Part shown: positions 1 through 7,819 of the stretch, piece after piece
Position numbering within the stretch: position 1 is the stretch's first letter
Layout of the letters: the number at the start of each line of letters is the position of its first letter
Position numbers and translations under genes: made by a program
Source: a virus
Strand: one strand, 5' to 3'
Length of the DNA: 43,943 bases
IMG/VR virus record: IMGVR_UViG_3300050821_002486
Location: 1 to 43,943 of that record
Notes under the pieces: model-generated
Databases searched by the model: none
What the model was told of the DNA's origin: nothing
The model's input: only the letters and a program-made list of their open reading frames with translations

Positions 1-61
1 GCAATACATTTATTTTTAAATAAATCGTGATATAGTTAAGCCCTAGATAAATAGGATATTT

Positions 62-256
62 ATGCATTTTCAATTAGTAAGCGGATTTAATGGTATTGAT
101 CACTTTGTGCAAATTATTATCCAGAATGGCGATATTGTAGCGAATACAGCTTTTATTGGTAAGATTGAGCCGGCTACATTGTTAGGATTGCAAACCAGTT
201 TAAACCGATTAGTGAATCATCAGTCTATAGGAATTAATCCATGCAAAGATGTTTGA
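62..256 (+). CDS. Small hypothetical protein (64 aa)
   Basis: No family recognised. A purine-rich TAGGAT precedes the ATG, and the stop overlaps the next start (ATG at 241), which suggests translational coupling. The protein is mixed hydrophobic/polar with no clear membrane segment. It opens the rightward cluster that leads to the small terminase. Confidence 0.5.
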   Translation: MHFQLVSGFNGIDHFVQIIIQNGDIVANTAFIGKIEPATLLGLQTSLNRLVNHQSIGINPCKDV

Positions 257-558
257 GATGTGGTGGAACTAAGAAAATAGCCCCAATGGGTGGAATACAG
301 ATTGATTGTAACGTTTGCAAAGGTGTGGGAATGGTTATGAAAGAATCGCTGCAAGCTGGCATACCATTAAACCCTATTAGTGTTACCTGTGAGCATATAG
401 CAGGTGAAACGACATTACCGTTTAACTGTAAAGCGACTGAAGGTGAATTTCACACTATTAATGAAATATCAGAGAATAGCGCAAAGATTGAGCAATCAAT
501 AGTGAGAAAGAAACCAGGACGTAAGCCAGGATGGAATAAAGTCATCAATCCCGTGTAA
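241..558 (+). CDS. Zinc-ribbon small protein with basic tail (105 aa)
   Basis: Two CxxC pairs (C4/C7 and C23/C26) form a DnaJ-like or rubredoxin-like zinc knuckle. The C-terminus (about residues 90-101) is rich in K, R, P and G with a KPGRKPG stretch resembling an AT-hook, so nucleic-acid binding is plausible. It overlaps the gene before it and lies 9 nt before the small terminase gene. Function is inferred only. Confidence 0.6.
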   Translation: MQRCLRCGGTKKIAPMGGIQIDCNVCKGVGMVMKESLQAGIPLNPISVTCEHIAGETTLPFNCKATEGEFHTINEISENSAKIEQSIVRKKPGRKPGWNKVINPV

Positions 559-567
559 TATGTATAA

Positions 568-1035
568 ATGAATACTCAAGAATTAATACCAGTTAATCCA
601 CGTACAGAGTTACAAATAGCCTATGAGCAATTGCCGCCATTATTGCCCCAACAAGCGTTAATGCTCAATTATATATTAGACGGTGATAACTACACGGAAG
701 CATACCGAAAGGCTGGCTATACGTCACAATACGCGAAACAAGCGGCAACTGTACTTGTATCCAGAAACCCACTCAAAGCACATTTAGACTATTTTTTTCA
801 CGAAATGGCCAAAATTGTTACACCTGAGTATTTAATTAATAAGCTTGTTTCAATTACAGAAAGAGCAATTGATATTAATAGTCCATTCCAAAATGGTGAA
901 TTAGCTATCAAGGCAATAGCTGAATTGAACAAAATGCAAGGCAATTATGCACAACAAACAGTTAATGTTAATACGATATCTGCAAGCATTGAGGATTTAC
1001 GCAATGCACGTAATGAATATAAGAAAGAGCAATAA
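568..1035 (+). CDS. terS: Terminase small subunit
   Basis: The 155-residue protein looks like the terminase_2/Nu1-type small subunit, which binds the packaging site and recruits the large subunit. Residues about 25-75 (LPPQQALMLNYILDGDNYTEAYRKAGY) have the composition and spacing of the small-terminase helix-turn-helix, where TEAYRKAGY is typical. The C-terminal half is helical and would oligomerise. Unusually, the large subunit gene is 2.4 kb downstream, separated by small genes and a tRNA array. Confidence 0.75.
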   Translation: MNTQELIPVNPRTELQIAYEQLPPLLPQQALMLNYILDGDNYTEAYRKAGYTSQYAKQAATVLVSRNPLKAHLDYFFHEMAKIVTPEYLINKLVSITERAIDINSPFQNGELAIKAIAELNKMQGNYAQQTVNVNTISASIEDLRNARNEYKKEQ

Positions 1036-1500
1036 CTATATAAACCAATAGCCGAATATCCCCGTAAATATCCCATTTTTCCCCTCTTAGTTAGGCAATC
1101 CTCAGAGTTTTATACACGCCAGCGCGAAAAGTAGCACGGTAAACGCCCACAATCCCACTCACAATTGCACTCTCCTGCGCGATTGATCACTAATCAACCA
1201 AGCTGTAGTGTATGATATTGTTCAATAACTAACCAACTACAGATAGTGAGTGTTATCTATAGTAGGTAGGACGATAGGATTAGTGCAAATATAGGACACA
1301 ATACGAAACACTACACATAAGCTGTACATTTTATAGGGTATAGAAATTGCTCAGGCGACCCCTCCCCCATGCCTCTGCTGCTGGGGCGAATATTTATATT
1401 TACCTCCCTACCCCCATCACTTCGTCACGATTTTTAAAAAAAATTGTAGAAAATATTTGTATAATTAAGATGTATAATATAAGATGTATAAACAATAAAA
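1036..1500. other. Non-coding 465-bp interval with direct repeats and possible promoter
   Basis: No convincing ORF is seen. The left part has C-rich plus-strand runs and scattered short inverted repeats. The right end (1440-1500) is strongly AT-rich. It holds two copies of a 12-bp direct repeat, TAAGATGTATAA, at 1466-1477 and 1480-1491, and two TATAAT-like hexamers (1460-1465, 1473-1478) without a good -35 box. A promoter with an operator, or a packaging-initiation site next to terS, are both possible; neither is shown. Confidence 0.4.
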
Positions 1501-1513
1501 CGGGAGATTGAAA

Positions 1514-1780
1514 ATGTTGCAAGACGATAAAGAATTAGTTGAGAGATCAAAAAGAGTACTAGCGCAATTAGAAGCTAGCCGCCCCATCCAGGTCGTCATG
1601 ACCGATGAACAATTCAAGCAGAAAATGGCGATTGAACAAGCAAACCGACTTTCCAATGCGAAAGACGCAGCTGAAGGCTTAGGCTTCCTCTTTTTGGTAG
1701 GCGCTTTTGCTGTTTTCATTTTATGTATAGCAGTGCTAAGTCCGAGACCTTATTACTGTTACCGTAGATATTGGTATTAA
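1514..1780 (+). CDS. Small single-span membrane protein (88 aa)
   Basis: The ATG at 1514 is preferred over an in-frame TTG at 1508 because GGGAGA at 1502-1507 then sits at normal Shine-Dalgarno distance. The N-terminal half is charged and helical. Residues about 57-76 (LGFLFLVGAFAVFILCIAVL) form one transmembrane helix, followed by a short Tyr/Arg-rich tail. Topology would suit a holin- or spanin-like role, but no family motif is seen and lysis genes are otherwise missing. Confidence 0.55.
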   Translation: MLQDDKELVERSKRVLAQLEASRPIQVVMTDEQFKQKMAIEQANRLSNAKDAAEGLGFLFLVGAFAVFILCIAVLSPRPYYCYRRYWY

Positions 1781-1854
1781 GGCATTGGGACTGACAATGA
1801 GGTTTGCGAAGCTAAACAGGGCTTTAGAACTAGTGTTTAGGAGAGTATTATCAT

Positions 1855-1897
1855 AAAAAAGCGTTAGTACCTTACTTCAGAGTACTAATGCTTTTTT
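1855..1897 (+). terminator. Rho-independent terminator
   Basis: A 10-bp stem (GCGTTAGTAC, 1861-1870, with GTACTAATGC, 1882-1891; one G-T pair) is followed by TTTTTT and preceded by AAAAAA. It could therefore act on either strand. It follows the small membrane-protein gene. Confidence 0.8.
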
Positions 1898-1925
1898 ATA
1901 CCATATTTCAAGGAAAAAGTCAAGT

Positions 1926-2402
1926 ATGGCGAATATTTATACATGCGGGATATGTAGTCATAGTTATTTGAAAGATGATGATAATGTGAAGGATTCCATC
2001 TCACTTTGGGTGAATCGTTATAGTAATGCACATATTATTATCTGTCGTTTCTGTAAAGATAAGATGAGAGAGCATCTGGTAGATGATAACCATAAAGACC
2101 TGAAACATCAGATGATGGGATTACAACGTATCCAGGAAGCTAATCAGACAGGCTTACAGAACGTCTATAATACGTTTAGCAAGTTAACTGACGGTGGCTT
2201 TATCCGTGACTGGAATGTAGAGAAAGAGAAGTTACAGAAGGATATGGCTGATATGAAGAAGTCTTTGGAGGACATTGCTGTGTTCGTTAAAGGCTGTCAT
2301 AAGAAGATGGAAGTGATTAACCAGCTTTATTCTCTCAGGAATAGTAATCCTGATACTGTTAATAAACTATACAAGTTAATGAAGGCTATGGAAGATGAAT
2401 GA
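1926..2402 (+). CDS. Hypothetical zinc-finger/coiled-coil protein (158 aa)
   Basis: The N-terminus has CxxC at C7/C10 and a second CxxC near residue 40 (ICRFCKDK), a likely zinc site. The rest is a charged helical stretch (about residues 55-130) that looks coiled-coil. AAGGAAAA lies upstream of the ATG. The stop overlaps a small downstream ORF. Function unknown. Confidence 0.6.
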   Translation: MANIYTCGICSHSYLKDDDNVKDSISLWVNRYSNAHIIICRFCKDKMREHLVDDNHKDLKHQMMGLQRIQEANQTGLQNVYNTFSKLTDGGFIRDWNVEKEKLQKDMADMKKSLEDIAVFVKGCHKKMEVINQLYSLRNSNPDTVNKLYKLMKAMEDE

Positions 2403-2535
2403 TCGTAAGATAATTGGCAAAACTGATGAGATCATTGTACAGCTTATGGAAATGATAGTTGACCATGAGAAAAGGCTAACGTTACTGGAAGAAGAAGCTT
2501 TTGATGTGTCTGAGGTATATGAGGAAAAGACATGA
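2395..2535 (+). CDS. Small acidic hypothetical protein (46 aa)
   Basis: The ATG at 2395 lies inside the 3' end of the preceding gene, so translation would be coupled. The 46 residues are one acidic amphipathic helix (MEMIVDHEKRLTLLEEEAF core) that could pair with the preceding coiled-coil protein. The call rests on coding appearance and overlap only. Confidence 0.4.
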   Translation: MNDRKIIGKTDEIIVQLMEMIVDHEKRLTLLEEEAFDVSEVYEEKT

Positions 2536-2659
2536 TATTATTTCCAATTGTAATGCCCTCCTGTGGGCGACAGGGTTGAGAATTGATAATGTCCTTTGTC
2601 AAACTGCAAGAGACTCAATAAAGCCGTGTGGATAAAGCCACAGCGTTACACAAGATTAT
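2536..2659 (+). other. Structured leader of the tRNA array
   Basis: No ORF. Several short hairpins are visible, for example CCTGT-GGGCG-ACAGG near 2561-2575 and TGTGG-ATAAAG-CCACA near 2629-2645. They may be processing signals for the tRNA transcript that follows. Confidence 0.3.
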
Positions 2660-2733
2660 TGCGAGATGGTGAAAAAGTATCATGCCTGGCTCATAACCAG
2701 AGGTTTCAAGTGCGACTCCTGATCTCGCAACCA
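2660..2733 (+). tRNA. tRNA-Met-like RNA (CAT), atypical
   Basis: A 7-8 bp acceptor (GCGAGAT with ATCTCGC, plus a T-A pair) is followed by A and an encoded CCA. The anticodon arm reads CTGG-CTCATAA-CCAG, giving CAT. The D loop has no GG, and the T arm does not fold normally: a TTCAAGT-like run is followed by extra bases before CTCCTG. It may be a degenerate tRNA or a tRNA mimic. Confidence 0.45.
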
Positions 2734-2739
2734 GATAGA

Positions 2740-2811
2740 CAGCTATTAGCGTAATGGTAGCGCACCAGCTTTGGGAGTTGGGGATTGAAAGTTCGAGTCT
2801 TTCATCGCTGA
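2740..2811 (+). tRNA. tRNA-Pro(TGG)
   Basis: Full cloverleaf. Acceptor CAGCTAT/ATCGCTG has one mismatch. The D arm is GCGT/GCGC with GG in its loop. The anticodon arm CCAGC-TTTGGGA-GTTGG gives TGG. T arm is GAAAG-TTCGAGT-CTTTC and the discriminator is A. CCA is not encoded. Confidence 0.85.
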
Positions 2812-2819
2812 AAGATTAT

Positions 2820-2887
2820 GCGGGTAACTAAAGGTTAGTATTTAGCCTTCCAAGCTAAAGACGAGAGTTCGAATCTCTCTATCCGCT
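2820..2887 (+). tRNA. tRNA-Gly(TCC)
   Basis: Acceptor GCGGGTA/TATCCGC (one G-T pair), anticodon arm TTAGC-CTTCCAA-GCTAA giving TCC, T arm GAGAG-TTCGAAT-CTCTC, discriminator T. The D arm is short, so the whole tRNA is 68 nt. Confidence 0.85.
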
Positions 2888-2894
2888 AGAATAA

Positions 2895-2967
2895 GCCGGA
2901 ATAGCACAATTGGTAGTGCAGCGTCCCTGTAAGTCGAAGGTTGTGGGTTCAAGTCCTACTTCCGGCA
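2895..2967 (+). tRNA. tRNA-Thr(TGT) with C33
   Basis: Acceptor GCCGGAA/TTCCGGC, D arm GCAC/GTGC, T arm GTGGG-TTCAAGT-CCTAC and discriminator A. By spacing the anticodon loop is CCTGTAA, giving TGT with C at position 33 instead of U. The anticodon stem GCGTC/GTCGA is weak, with a T-T and a G-A mismatch. A Tyr(GTA) reading would need a one-base shift and pairs worse. Confidence 0.75.
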
Positions 2968-2980
2968 AAAGGAAAAACAC

Positions 2981-3065
2981 ATGGGGTACGGTTAAGTGCA
3001 TCCCTGAGCCAGTAGCTGTGAGGCTGGATAACCGTTAGCACCGAGATGGGTTCGTGTTGCCCATC
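2981..3065 (+). ncRNA. Unexplained structured RNA (possible pseudoknot/switch)
   Basis: It lies between tRNA-Thr and tRNA-Asn and does not fold as a tRNA. ACGGTT (2988-2993) pairs with AACCGT (3030-3035). Inside, ATCC (3000-3003) pairs with GGAT and AGCC (3007-3010) with GGCT. The unpaired GTGC (2996-2999) can pair with GCAC (3038-3041) outside the helix, a pseudoknot topology. CCCAT(C) at 3060-3065 can pair either with GATGGG (3045-3050) or with ATGGG (2981-2985). Confidence 0.5.
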
Positions 3066-3070
3066 ATTAT

Positions 3071-3142
3071 TGGCATATAGTATAACGGTAATGCACCACG
3101 CTGTTAACGTGCAAGATATAGGTTCGATTCCTATTGTGCCAG
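3071..3142 (+). tRNA. tRNA-Asn(GTT)
   Basis: Acceptor TGGCATA/TGTGCCA (one T-G pair), D arm GTAT/ATGC, anticodon stem CACG/CGTG with loop CTGTTAA giving GTT, T arm ATAGG-TTCGATT-CCTAT, discriminator G. Confidence 0.85.
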
Positions 3143-3149
3143 GAATTAT

Positions 3150-3223
3150 GCTGGTGAAGTCCATTAGGCAGGACAGCGGCCTCCAAAACCGCCCATTTAT
3201 AGGTTCGAATCCTATCACCAGTG
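3150..3223 (+). tRNA. tRNA-Trp(CCA)
   Basis: Acceptor GCTGGTG/CACCAGT, D arm GTCC/GGAC, anticodon stem GCGG/CCGC with loop CTCCAAA giving CCA, T arm ATAGG-TTCGAAT-CCTAT, discriminator G as expected for Trp. Confidence 0.85.
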
Positions 3224-3264
3224 CAAGCTACCAAAAGACTATGTCTAATCACATGGCCTAACAT

Positions 3265-3365
3265 TAAACGGCAATAATCCTCCGTTGGTAGAAAGGGATA
3301 GGACAGGGTAATACACTCACGTTCCCTTGTTATATGCCGCCAGTCATTAGTCCGAAACTGGCATA
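3265..3365 (+). ncRNA. tRNA-like/hairpin remnant before terL
   Basis: CGGCA..ATAA near 3268 pairs with TTAT.TGCCG near 3330-3339, and CCA follows. A D-arm-like ATCC..GTTGGTA..GGGAT lies inside, but no T arm is seen. Next is a 6-bp hairpin, GCCAGT (3339-3344) with ACTGGC (3357-3362). It matches a hairpin in the leftward RNA array at 36732-36754. Probably a degraded tRNA or another structured RNA. Confidence 0.35.
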
Positions 3366-3419
3366 TTTATTAGTCAGTTCAATCTTGGTACACTCATTCT
3401 TTGTTCAAAAGGATGAGAA

Positions 3420-4958
3420 ATGGCCAGACCAAAGGAATTACCCGCACTTGATGCATTAGACATCAAATATCAGTTAGCAGGTTCTCTGCTAGAATATACT
3501 CAAGCTTTCTACCGTTTACGTTGTCATAGATTGTTCATGCTGTCTGATCCCATTGGAAGGGAATCACACTATGTCACTATTGCTAAAGCACTCACCAAAG
3601 TCATTGATGGCAAGATTGACCGACTTATCATTAATGTGCCGCCTCGCTATGGGAAAACTGAGCTACTTATTCATTTTGTATCTTGGGCTATGGCTATTTA
3701 CCCTGATAGTAACTTTCTTTATGTTTCATATAACCTTGATTTGGCGATGAAACAGACCGCTACCATCAAGAACATTATCGAGATGAAACAATTTCGAGAC
3801 ATATTCGGTGTTAAACTAAGTCAAGACACACGCAGTAAAGCCAACTTTGAAACTATTCAGGGAGGCTCAGTCTATGCAGCTGGTGCAGGTGGTACAATTA
3901 CTGGTCGAGGCGCTGGTGTACGGGGTATCACCAATAGATTCTCCGGAGCCATCATTATTGATGATATCCATAAACCTGATGAAGCAACTTCTGACACAAT
4001 TCGGGAATCAGTGACAGAATGGTATTACAATACCATGATCTCACGTGCCAATAATGCTAATACACCGATTATTTTCATTGGCCAACGGGTTCACGAAGCC
4101 GATCTTGCCGGACACTTTATTGAACAAGGTGGCTGGACGGTTGTATCGTTGCCAGCTCTTGACGAGGCTGGTAACGCCCTTCATCCTGATCTCCATACCA
4201 AAGCATCACTTTTACAAATAGAGAAGAACACACCCTATGTTTTCGCGGCTCAATACCAGCAGAATCCTCAACCCGCAGGTGGTGGTATATTCAAACCGGA
4301 ATGGTTCTATTCAATGGACGAAGAACCTGACATCCTGGCTACATTTATCACCGCTGATACAGCAGAGACAGCTAAAACGTATAATGATGCCTCCGTATTT
4401 TCCTTCTGGGGGCTATATAAAGTCGAGAATACCGAAGAATACGGACTTCACTGGATTGATTGCCTAGAAGTCAGAGTTGAACCCAAAGACCTTGAACAAG
4501 AGTTCATGGATTTCTATTACAAATGCTGCGGTCATAAAGTTAAGCCCCGTTTAGTCGTTATTGAGAAGAAATCCACAGGTGTCACCCTCGCTTCCAGCAT
4601 TACAAAAGTCCGTGGATTGGTGGTTAAAGCCCTGGATCGCAATTCTACCAGCGGCAGCAAGACCGAACGCTTCCTTAATATGCAGCCTTATGTTGCTCAA
4701 AAATTAATCTCTTTCAGCAAGAATGCTAAACACAAGGATGATTGCATTGAACACATGAGAAAGATCACAGCTAACAATTCTCACCGTTTTGATGACATTG
4801 CAGATACTGCACAAATGGCCGTAGAAGTCGGTTTGATCGACAAATCAGCCCAACGATTTATATCTAGGTTAAATGATGGACAAAGCAAAGTCACAGCTGG
4901 CAAAATAATGGCTACATTCCAGAAAGTCGTCAATTTAAGGAAAAATAGAGATGGCTGA
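3420..4958 (+). CDS. terL: Terminase large subunit
   Basis: The 512-residue packaging motor has an N-terminal ATPase and C-terminal RNase H-like nuclease. Walker A is VPPRYGKTE (about residue 73) and Walker B is IIIDDIHK (about residue 176). The nuclease begins near ITADTAET (about residue 305), with another acidic site near FDDIADT. An AAAGGATGAGAAA leader precedes the ATG. The stop overlaps the portal start by 8 nt. TerL would dock on the portal and fill the capsid; the P22-like relatives package by headful, which is inferred here. Confidence 0.92.
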   Translation: MARPKELPALDALDIKYQLAGSLLEYTQAFYRLRCHRLFMLSDPIGRESHYVTIAKALTKVIDGKIDRLIINVPPRYGKTELLIHFVSWAMAIYPDSNFLYVSYNLDLAMKQTATIKNIIEMKQFRDIFGVKLSQDTRSKANFETIQGGSVYAAGAGGTITGRGAGVRGITNRFSGAIIIDDIHKPDEATSDTIRESVTEWYYNTMISRANNANTPIIFIGQRVHEADLAGHFIEQGGWTVVSLPALDEAGNALHPDLHTKASLLQIEKNTPYVFAAQYQQNPQPAGGGIFKPEWFYSMDEEPDILATFITADTAETAKTYNDASVFSFWGLYKVENTEEYGLHWIDCLEVRVEPKDLEQEFMDFYYKCCGHKVKPRLVVIEKKSTGVTLASSITKVRGLVVKALDRNSTSGSKTERFLNMQPYVAQKLISFSKNAKHKDDCIEHMRKITANNSHRFDDIADTAQMAVEVGLIDKSAQRFISRLNDGQSKVTAGKIMATFQKVVNLRKNRDG

Positions 4959-7143
4959 AGCGGTTCCAGGCAAATATCGGGAACAATTAACGCGAATTAA
5001 GAAAAATATTGCTAATTCCACGATATATTTTAAGCCAAACAACATAAGATTTCATAAATTCTTCAAATTTACGTTTAATACGGCTCTTTCTGAGAATGAC
5101 ACCAGTTCTCTGAAAACGATGGGCAAACCCATCCTGGAATGCAATGTCGTGAATGCGCCGCTATCCAGATTATGCGGTGAGTTCAGCAAGCAAATGCCCA
5201 GTATTACCGTTATGGCCGAAAATGGAATGCCTGTTGAGCCAGAAGTGATCATGATCGTGGAAGGCCATATTCGCCATATCTTTGATGATGCCAATAAACA
5301 TAATACTCAATACAACGTCTATAAAGATCAGCTAGGAGGCGGTTTCAGTATTGAGAAACTTTATACTGATTACGTCCATGAAATGACATTTGATCAGGTC
5401 ATTAAGTTTAGACGGGTCTATGAACCGACACTTTGCGGTTTTGATGAAAACGCCAGAGAAGCCAGTAAGTCCGATAGTGAATATTGTTTTGAGTTTTTCC
5501 CGATGCCAAAGGAAAAGTTCAAAATGGAATATCCAAATGTCGATATTACTGAATTGCGCTATTCCGTGGAAAGCGAAAGCCTTGATTGGTCTTATACCTG
5601 TGAAGAAAAAGATGTCGTCTTGGTGTGCGACTATTATGAGAAAAAGCGTAAGAAAGTTAAGTTAGTACGTGTGGCTGGCATGGGCGATATGCCTATGGAG
5701 AAATACGAAGAATTGGTTGCTCAATGGGAAACAGAGCAGCGCACCGAACAATTGCCAGTGATTACCAATCAACGCCAGACCTATAAACAGGTCATCTGCC
5801 GTTATCGCTTGATTGGTTGCGAAGTATTGAAATATGAAGAAACTGACTATAAGTATTTACCATTAGTGTTTGTTGATGGTGATAGCGCCATTATCAAAGA
5901 TGGTAATTCCGCTGCTTATCGTCAATTCACCAAACCGTATGTTTTCCATGCTGAAGGCATTCAGCGCCTGATTAACTTCTCTGCGCAGTGTATTGGTAAC
6001 GACTTTGAAAATATGGTGATGCATAAATTCATGGTTGCCAAAGAGTCCATTCCGCAGGAAGAAGAATATCAAGCGGCTTACAAGAACGTGCAGTTGGCCA
6101 GCACACTTGTCTATAACGGTTATATGGATAACGATCCTGAGAAACCGATCAATCCACCACGCGAAATTGCCCGTGTGCCGATGCCGCCAGAAGTCATGGC
6201 AACCTTCAATAACTCCATGCAAATGTTGCAAAACATTCTGGGTAGCTATGATGCCGCATTGGGGATTAATGATAATCAGCTATCAGGTACTGCTATTATT
6301 GAAGCGGCCACGCAATCCAATGCTGCGGCGATGCCTTATGTTGTCAGCCATATGCAGTCATTGACTCATATTGCTAATATGATTGTTGATCTCATTCCGA
6401 AGTATTATAAGACTCCGCGCACAATTCCTATCCTTGATAGAGATGGTGTGCGGTCTTATCAGAAGGTAAACCAGGAGGGTGCGCCTTCTTTTAATTATGA
6501 TGAAAATGCGTTAAGTGTAAAAGTTGAAGCTGGCCCGAACTTTGCGATCCAGAAGGCTCGCGCTCTTAACCAGATCATGTTGCTAATGCAAGCTTCACCA
6601 TTGTTCGCCCAGTTCATGAACGAAGTCGGTATTTCATACATTCTGGATAACATGGAGTTCAGAGGTTCTGATGTTCTGGCTGAAAAGTCTAAGCAATGGA
6701 TGGAAGAACTGAAGAAGAAGATGGAAGCACAACAACAGCAACCCACACCTGAGCAGATCAAAGCGCAGATTGAACAGCAGAAATTACAGCTGAAAGCGCA
6801 GACTGACATGATGGAAGCACAACTGAAAGCCAAGGAATTGGAGATCAGTAAGGAGAAAGCAGATACGGATAGGCTGAAGCTTGAGCTGGATGCTGGGGCT
6901 TCAACCAATAAGATGATGGTCGATATGCTGAAAGCCAAGGCTGAAGAAGAACGAGCCGCAGCTGACATTGAGATCAAACATATGGATATGGCGCATAAAG
7001 AGCGTAAAGACATGATGGACATGGAATTGAAAGAGCGTGACATGCATCACTCCCATGCTATTTCCACCATTGAAACGCAGATTGCGCATCGCAAGCAGAA
7101 ACATGAAGAAAAGCAGCCACCAAAGCCAAAGGGGAAAAAATGA
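4951..7143 (+). CDS. Portal protein (P22 gp1-like)
   Basis: At 730 residues it matches the large podovirus portals that form the dodecameric DNA channel. The N-terminal and central regions are typical wing/stem sequence. Residues about 585-730 are a long Q/K/E-rich coiled coil (MEAQQQQPTPEQIKAQIEQQ and following), consistent with a P22-like helical barrel but ending in basic KPKGKK. It overlaps terL and the next small gene, so terL, portal and scaffold are probably one operon. Confidence 0.88.
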   Translation: MAEAVPGKYREQLTRIKKNIANSTIYFKPNNIRFHKFFKFTFNTALSENDTSSLKTMGKPILECNVVNAPLSRLCGEFSKQMPSITVMAENGMPVEPEVIMIVEGHIRHIFDDANKHNTQYNVYKDQLGGGFSIEKLYTDYVHEMTFDQVIKFRRVYEPTLCGFDENAREASKSDSEYCFEFFPMPKEKFKMEYPNVDITELRYSVESESLDWSYTCEEKDVVLVCDYYEKKRKKVKLVRVAGMGDMPMEKYEELVAQWETEQRTEQLPVITNQRQTYKQVICRYRLIGCEVLKYEETDYKYLPLVFVDGDSAIIKDGNSAAYRQFTKPYVFHAEGIQRLINFSAQCIGNDFENMVMHKFMVAKESIPQEEEYQAAYKNVQLASTLVYNGYMDNDPEKPINPPREIARVPMPPEVMATFNNSMQMLQNILGSYDAALGINDNQLSGTAIIEAATQSNAAAMPYVVSHMQSLTHIANMIVDLIPKYYKTPRTIPILDRDGVRSYQKVNQEGAPSFNYDENALSVKVEAGPNFAIQKARALNQIMLLMQASPLFAQFMNEVGISYILDNMEFRGSDVLAEKSKQWMEELKKKMEAQQQQPTPEQIKAQIEQQKLQLKAQTDMMEAQLKAKELEISKEKADTDRLKLELDAGASTNKMMVDMLKAKAEEERAAADIEIKHMDMAHKERKDMMDMELKERDMHHSHAISTIETQIAHRKQKHEEKQPPKPKGKK

Positions 7144-7316
7144 AGAAGGAACCTACATTCAACGATTTCAGGGAAGCTAAACCTGAAGAACTGAAAAAGC
7201 ATTACGGCCTTGATTCACGCCAATTAGAACAGGCGCATCGCAAGATTTTAAAAGGCGCTTCTCGTCAGGATATTCAAGGTGAATATAAACGCTTTTATGA
7301 AGAACAGAGGAAGTAG
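7140..7316 (+). CDS. Small charged hypothetical protein (58 aa)
   Basis: The ATG overlaps the portal stop (ATGA). The protein is helical and charged (Lys, Glu, Gln), with EELKKHYGLDSRQLEQAHRKI in the middle. No family recognised. Placement between portal and scaffold suggests a morphogenesis accessory. Confidence 0.55.
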   Translation: MKKEPTFNDFREAKPEELKKHYGLDSRQLEQAHRKILKGASRQDIQGEYKRFYEEQRK

Positions 7317-7318
7317 TT

Positions 7319-7471
7319 ATGCCGTTAGTTAAAGGAAAAGCTGCTAAATCAAAGAAAGGATTTGGCGAAAATGTTAAGCGTGAAATGGAAGCTGGCAAGC
7401 CGCAAAAGCAAGCTGTCGCCATTGCGTATAGCCAAGCTAAAGAAAAGAAAAAACCCGCTAAAAAGAAATAA
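7319..7471 (+). CDS. Small basic phage protein, DUF6496-like (50 aa)
   Basis: The Lys-rich 50-mer contains the MEAGKPQKQAVAIAYSQA motif. That motif recurs in tiny phage proteins near portal genes (DUF6496-type; assignment from memory of the family pattern). It starts 2 nt after the previous stop. Probably DNA- or capsid-associated; function unknown. Confidence 0.65.
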   Translation: MPLVKGKAAKSKKGFGENVKREMEAGKPQKQAVAIAYSQAKEKKKPAKKK

Positions 7472-7484
7472 GGAACAATAGAGG

Positions 7485-7775
7485 ATGAGTCTATTGAATA
7501 ACCGTTTAGTTATGGAATATGTGAATAGCCATCGTTTGCTTATTCATTTCGTGAAACAAAATCACAATGTTCCACCACCTGTTCAGGTTAATGCGCAACA
7601 ATCATTGATAAAACTTCGGGAATATTTGGATAAGAAAGGTTATCGAATGCCTGTCGCCAAATATTATTATAATCCTGAAGATGAACGTACCTGGCGATTT
7701 ATCCCGTGTGAATCTAATCAAAGTCAGATACGGGTATCGTTTAATAACCCGAACTATATGTACAAGTCGAAATAA
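7485..7775 (+). CDS. Hypothetical protein (96 aa)
   Basis: No family recognised. GGAACAATAGAGG precedes the ATG. The sequence is rich in Asn, Tyr and Arg with no membrane segment. It is encoded between portal and scaffold, so virion assembly is the only context clue. Confidence 0.55.
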   Translation: MSLLNNRLVMEYVNSHRLLIHFVKQNHNVPPPVQVNAQQSLIKLREYLDKKGYRMPVAKYYYNPEDERTWRFIPCESNQSQIRVSFNNPNYMYKSK

Positions 7776-7819
7776 TATACTCACTGTTGCTTTTTGTTAG
7801 AACAAATCCAATAATTGTT

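Noticed and set aside
2949-3264. Protein-coding frames on both strands across the tRNA array
   Set aside because: They coincide with well-formed tRNA genes and have no ribosome-binding sites or protein-like composition.
6495-7043. 182-codon leftward frame opposite the portal gene
   Set aside because: Ser/Ala/Cys-rich shadow of the Glu/Lys/Gln-rich portal coiled coil.
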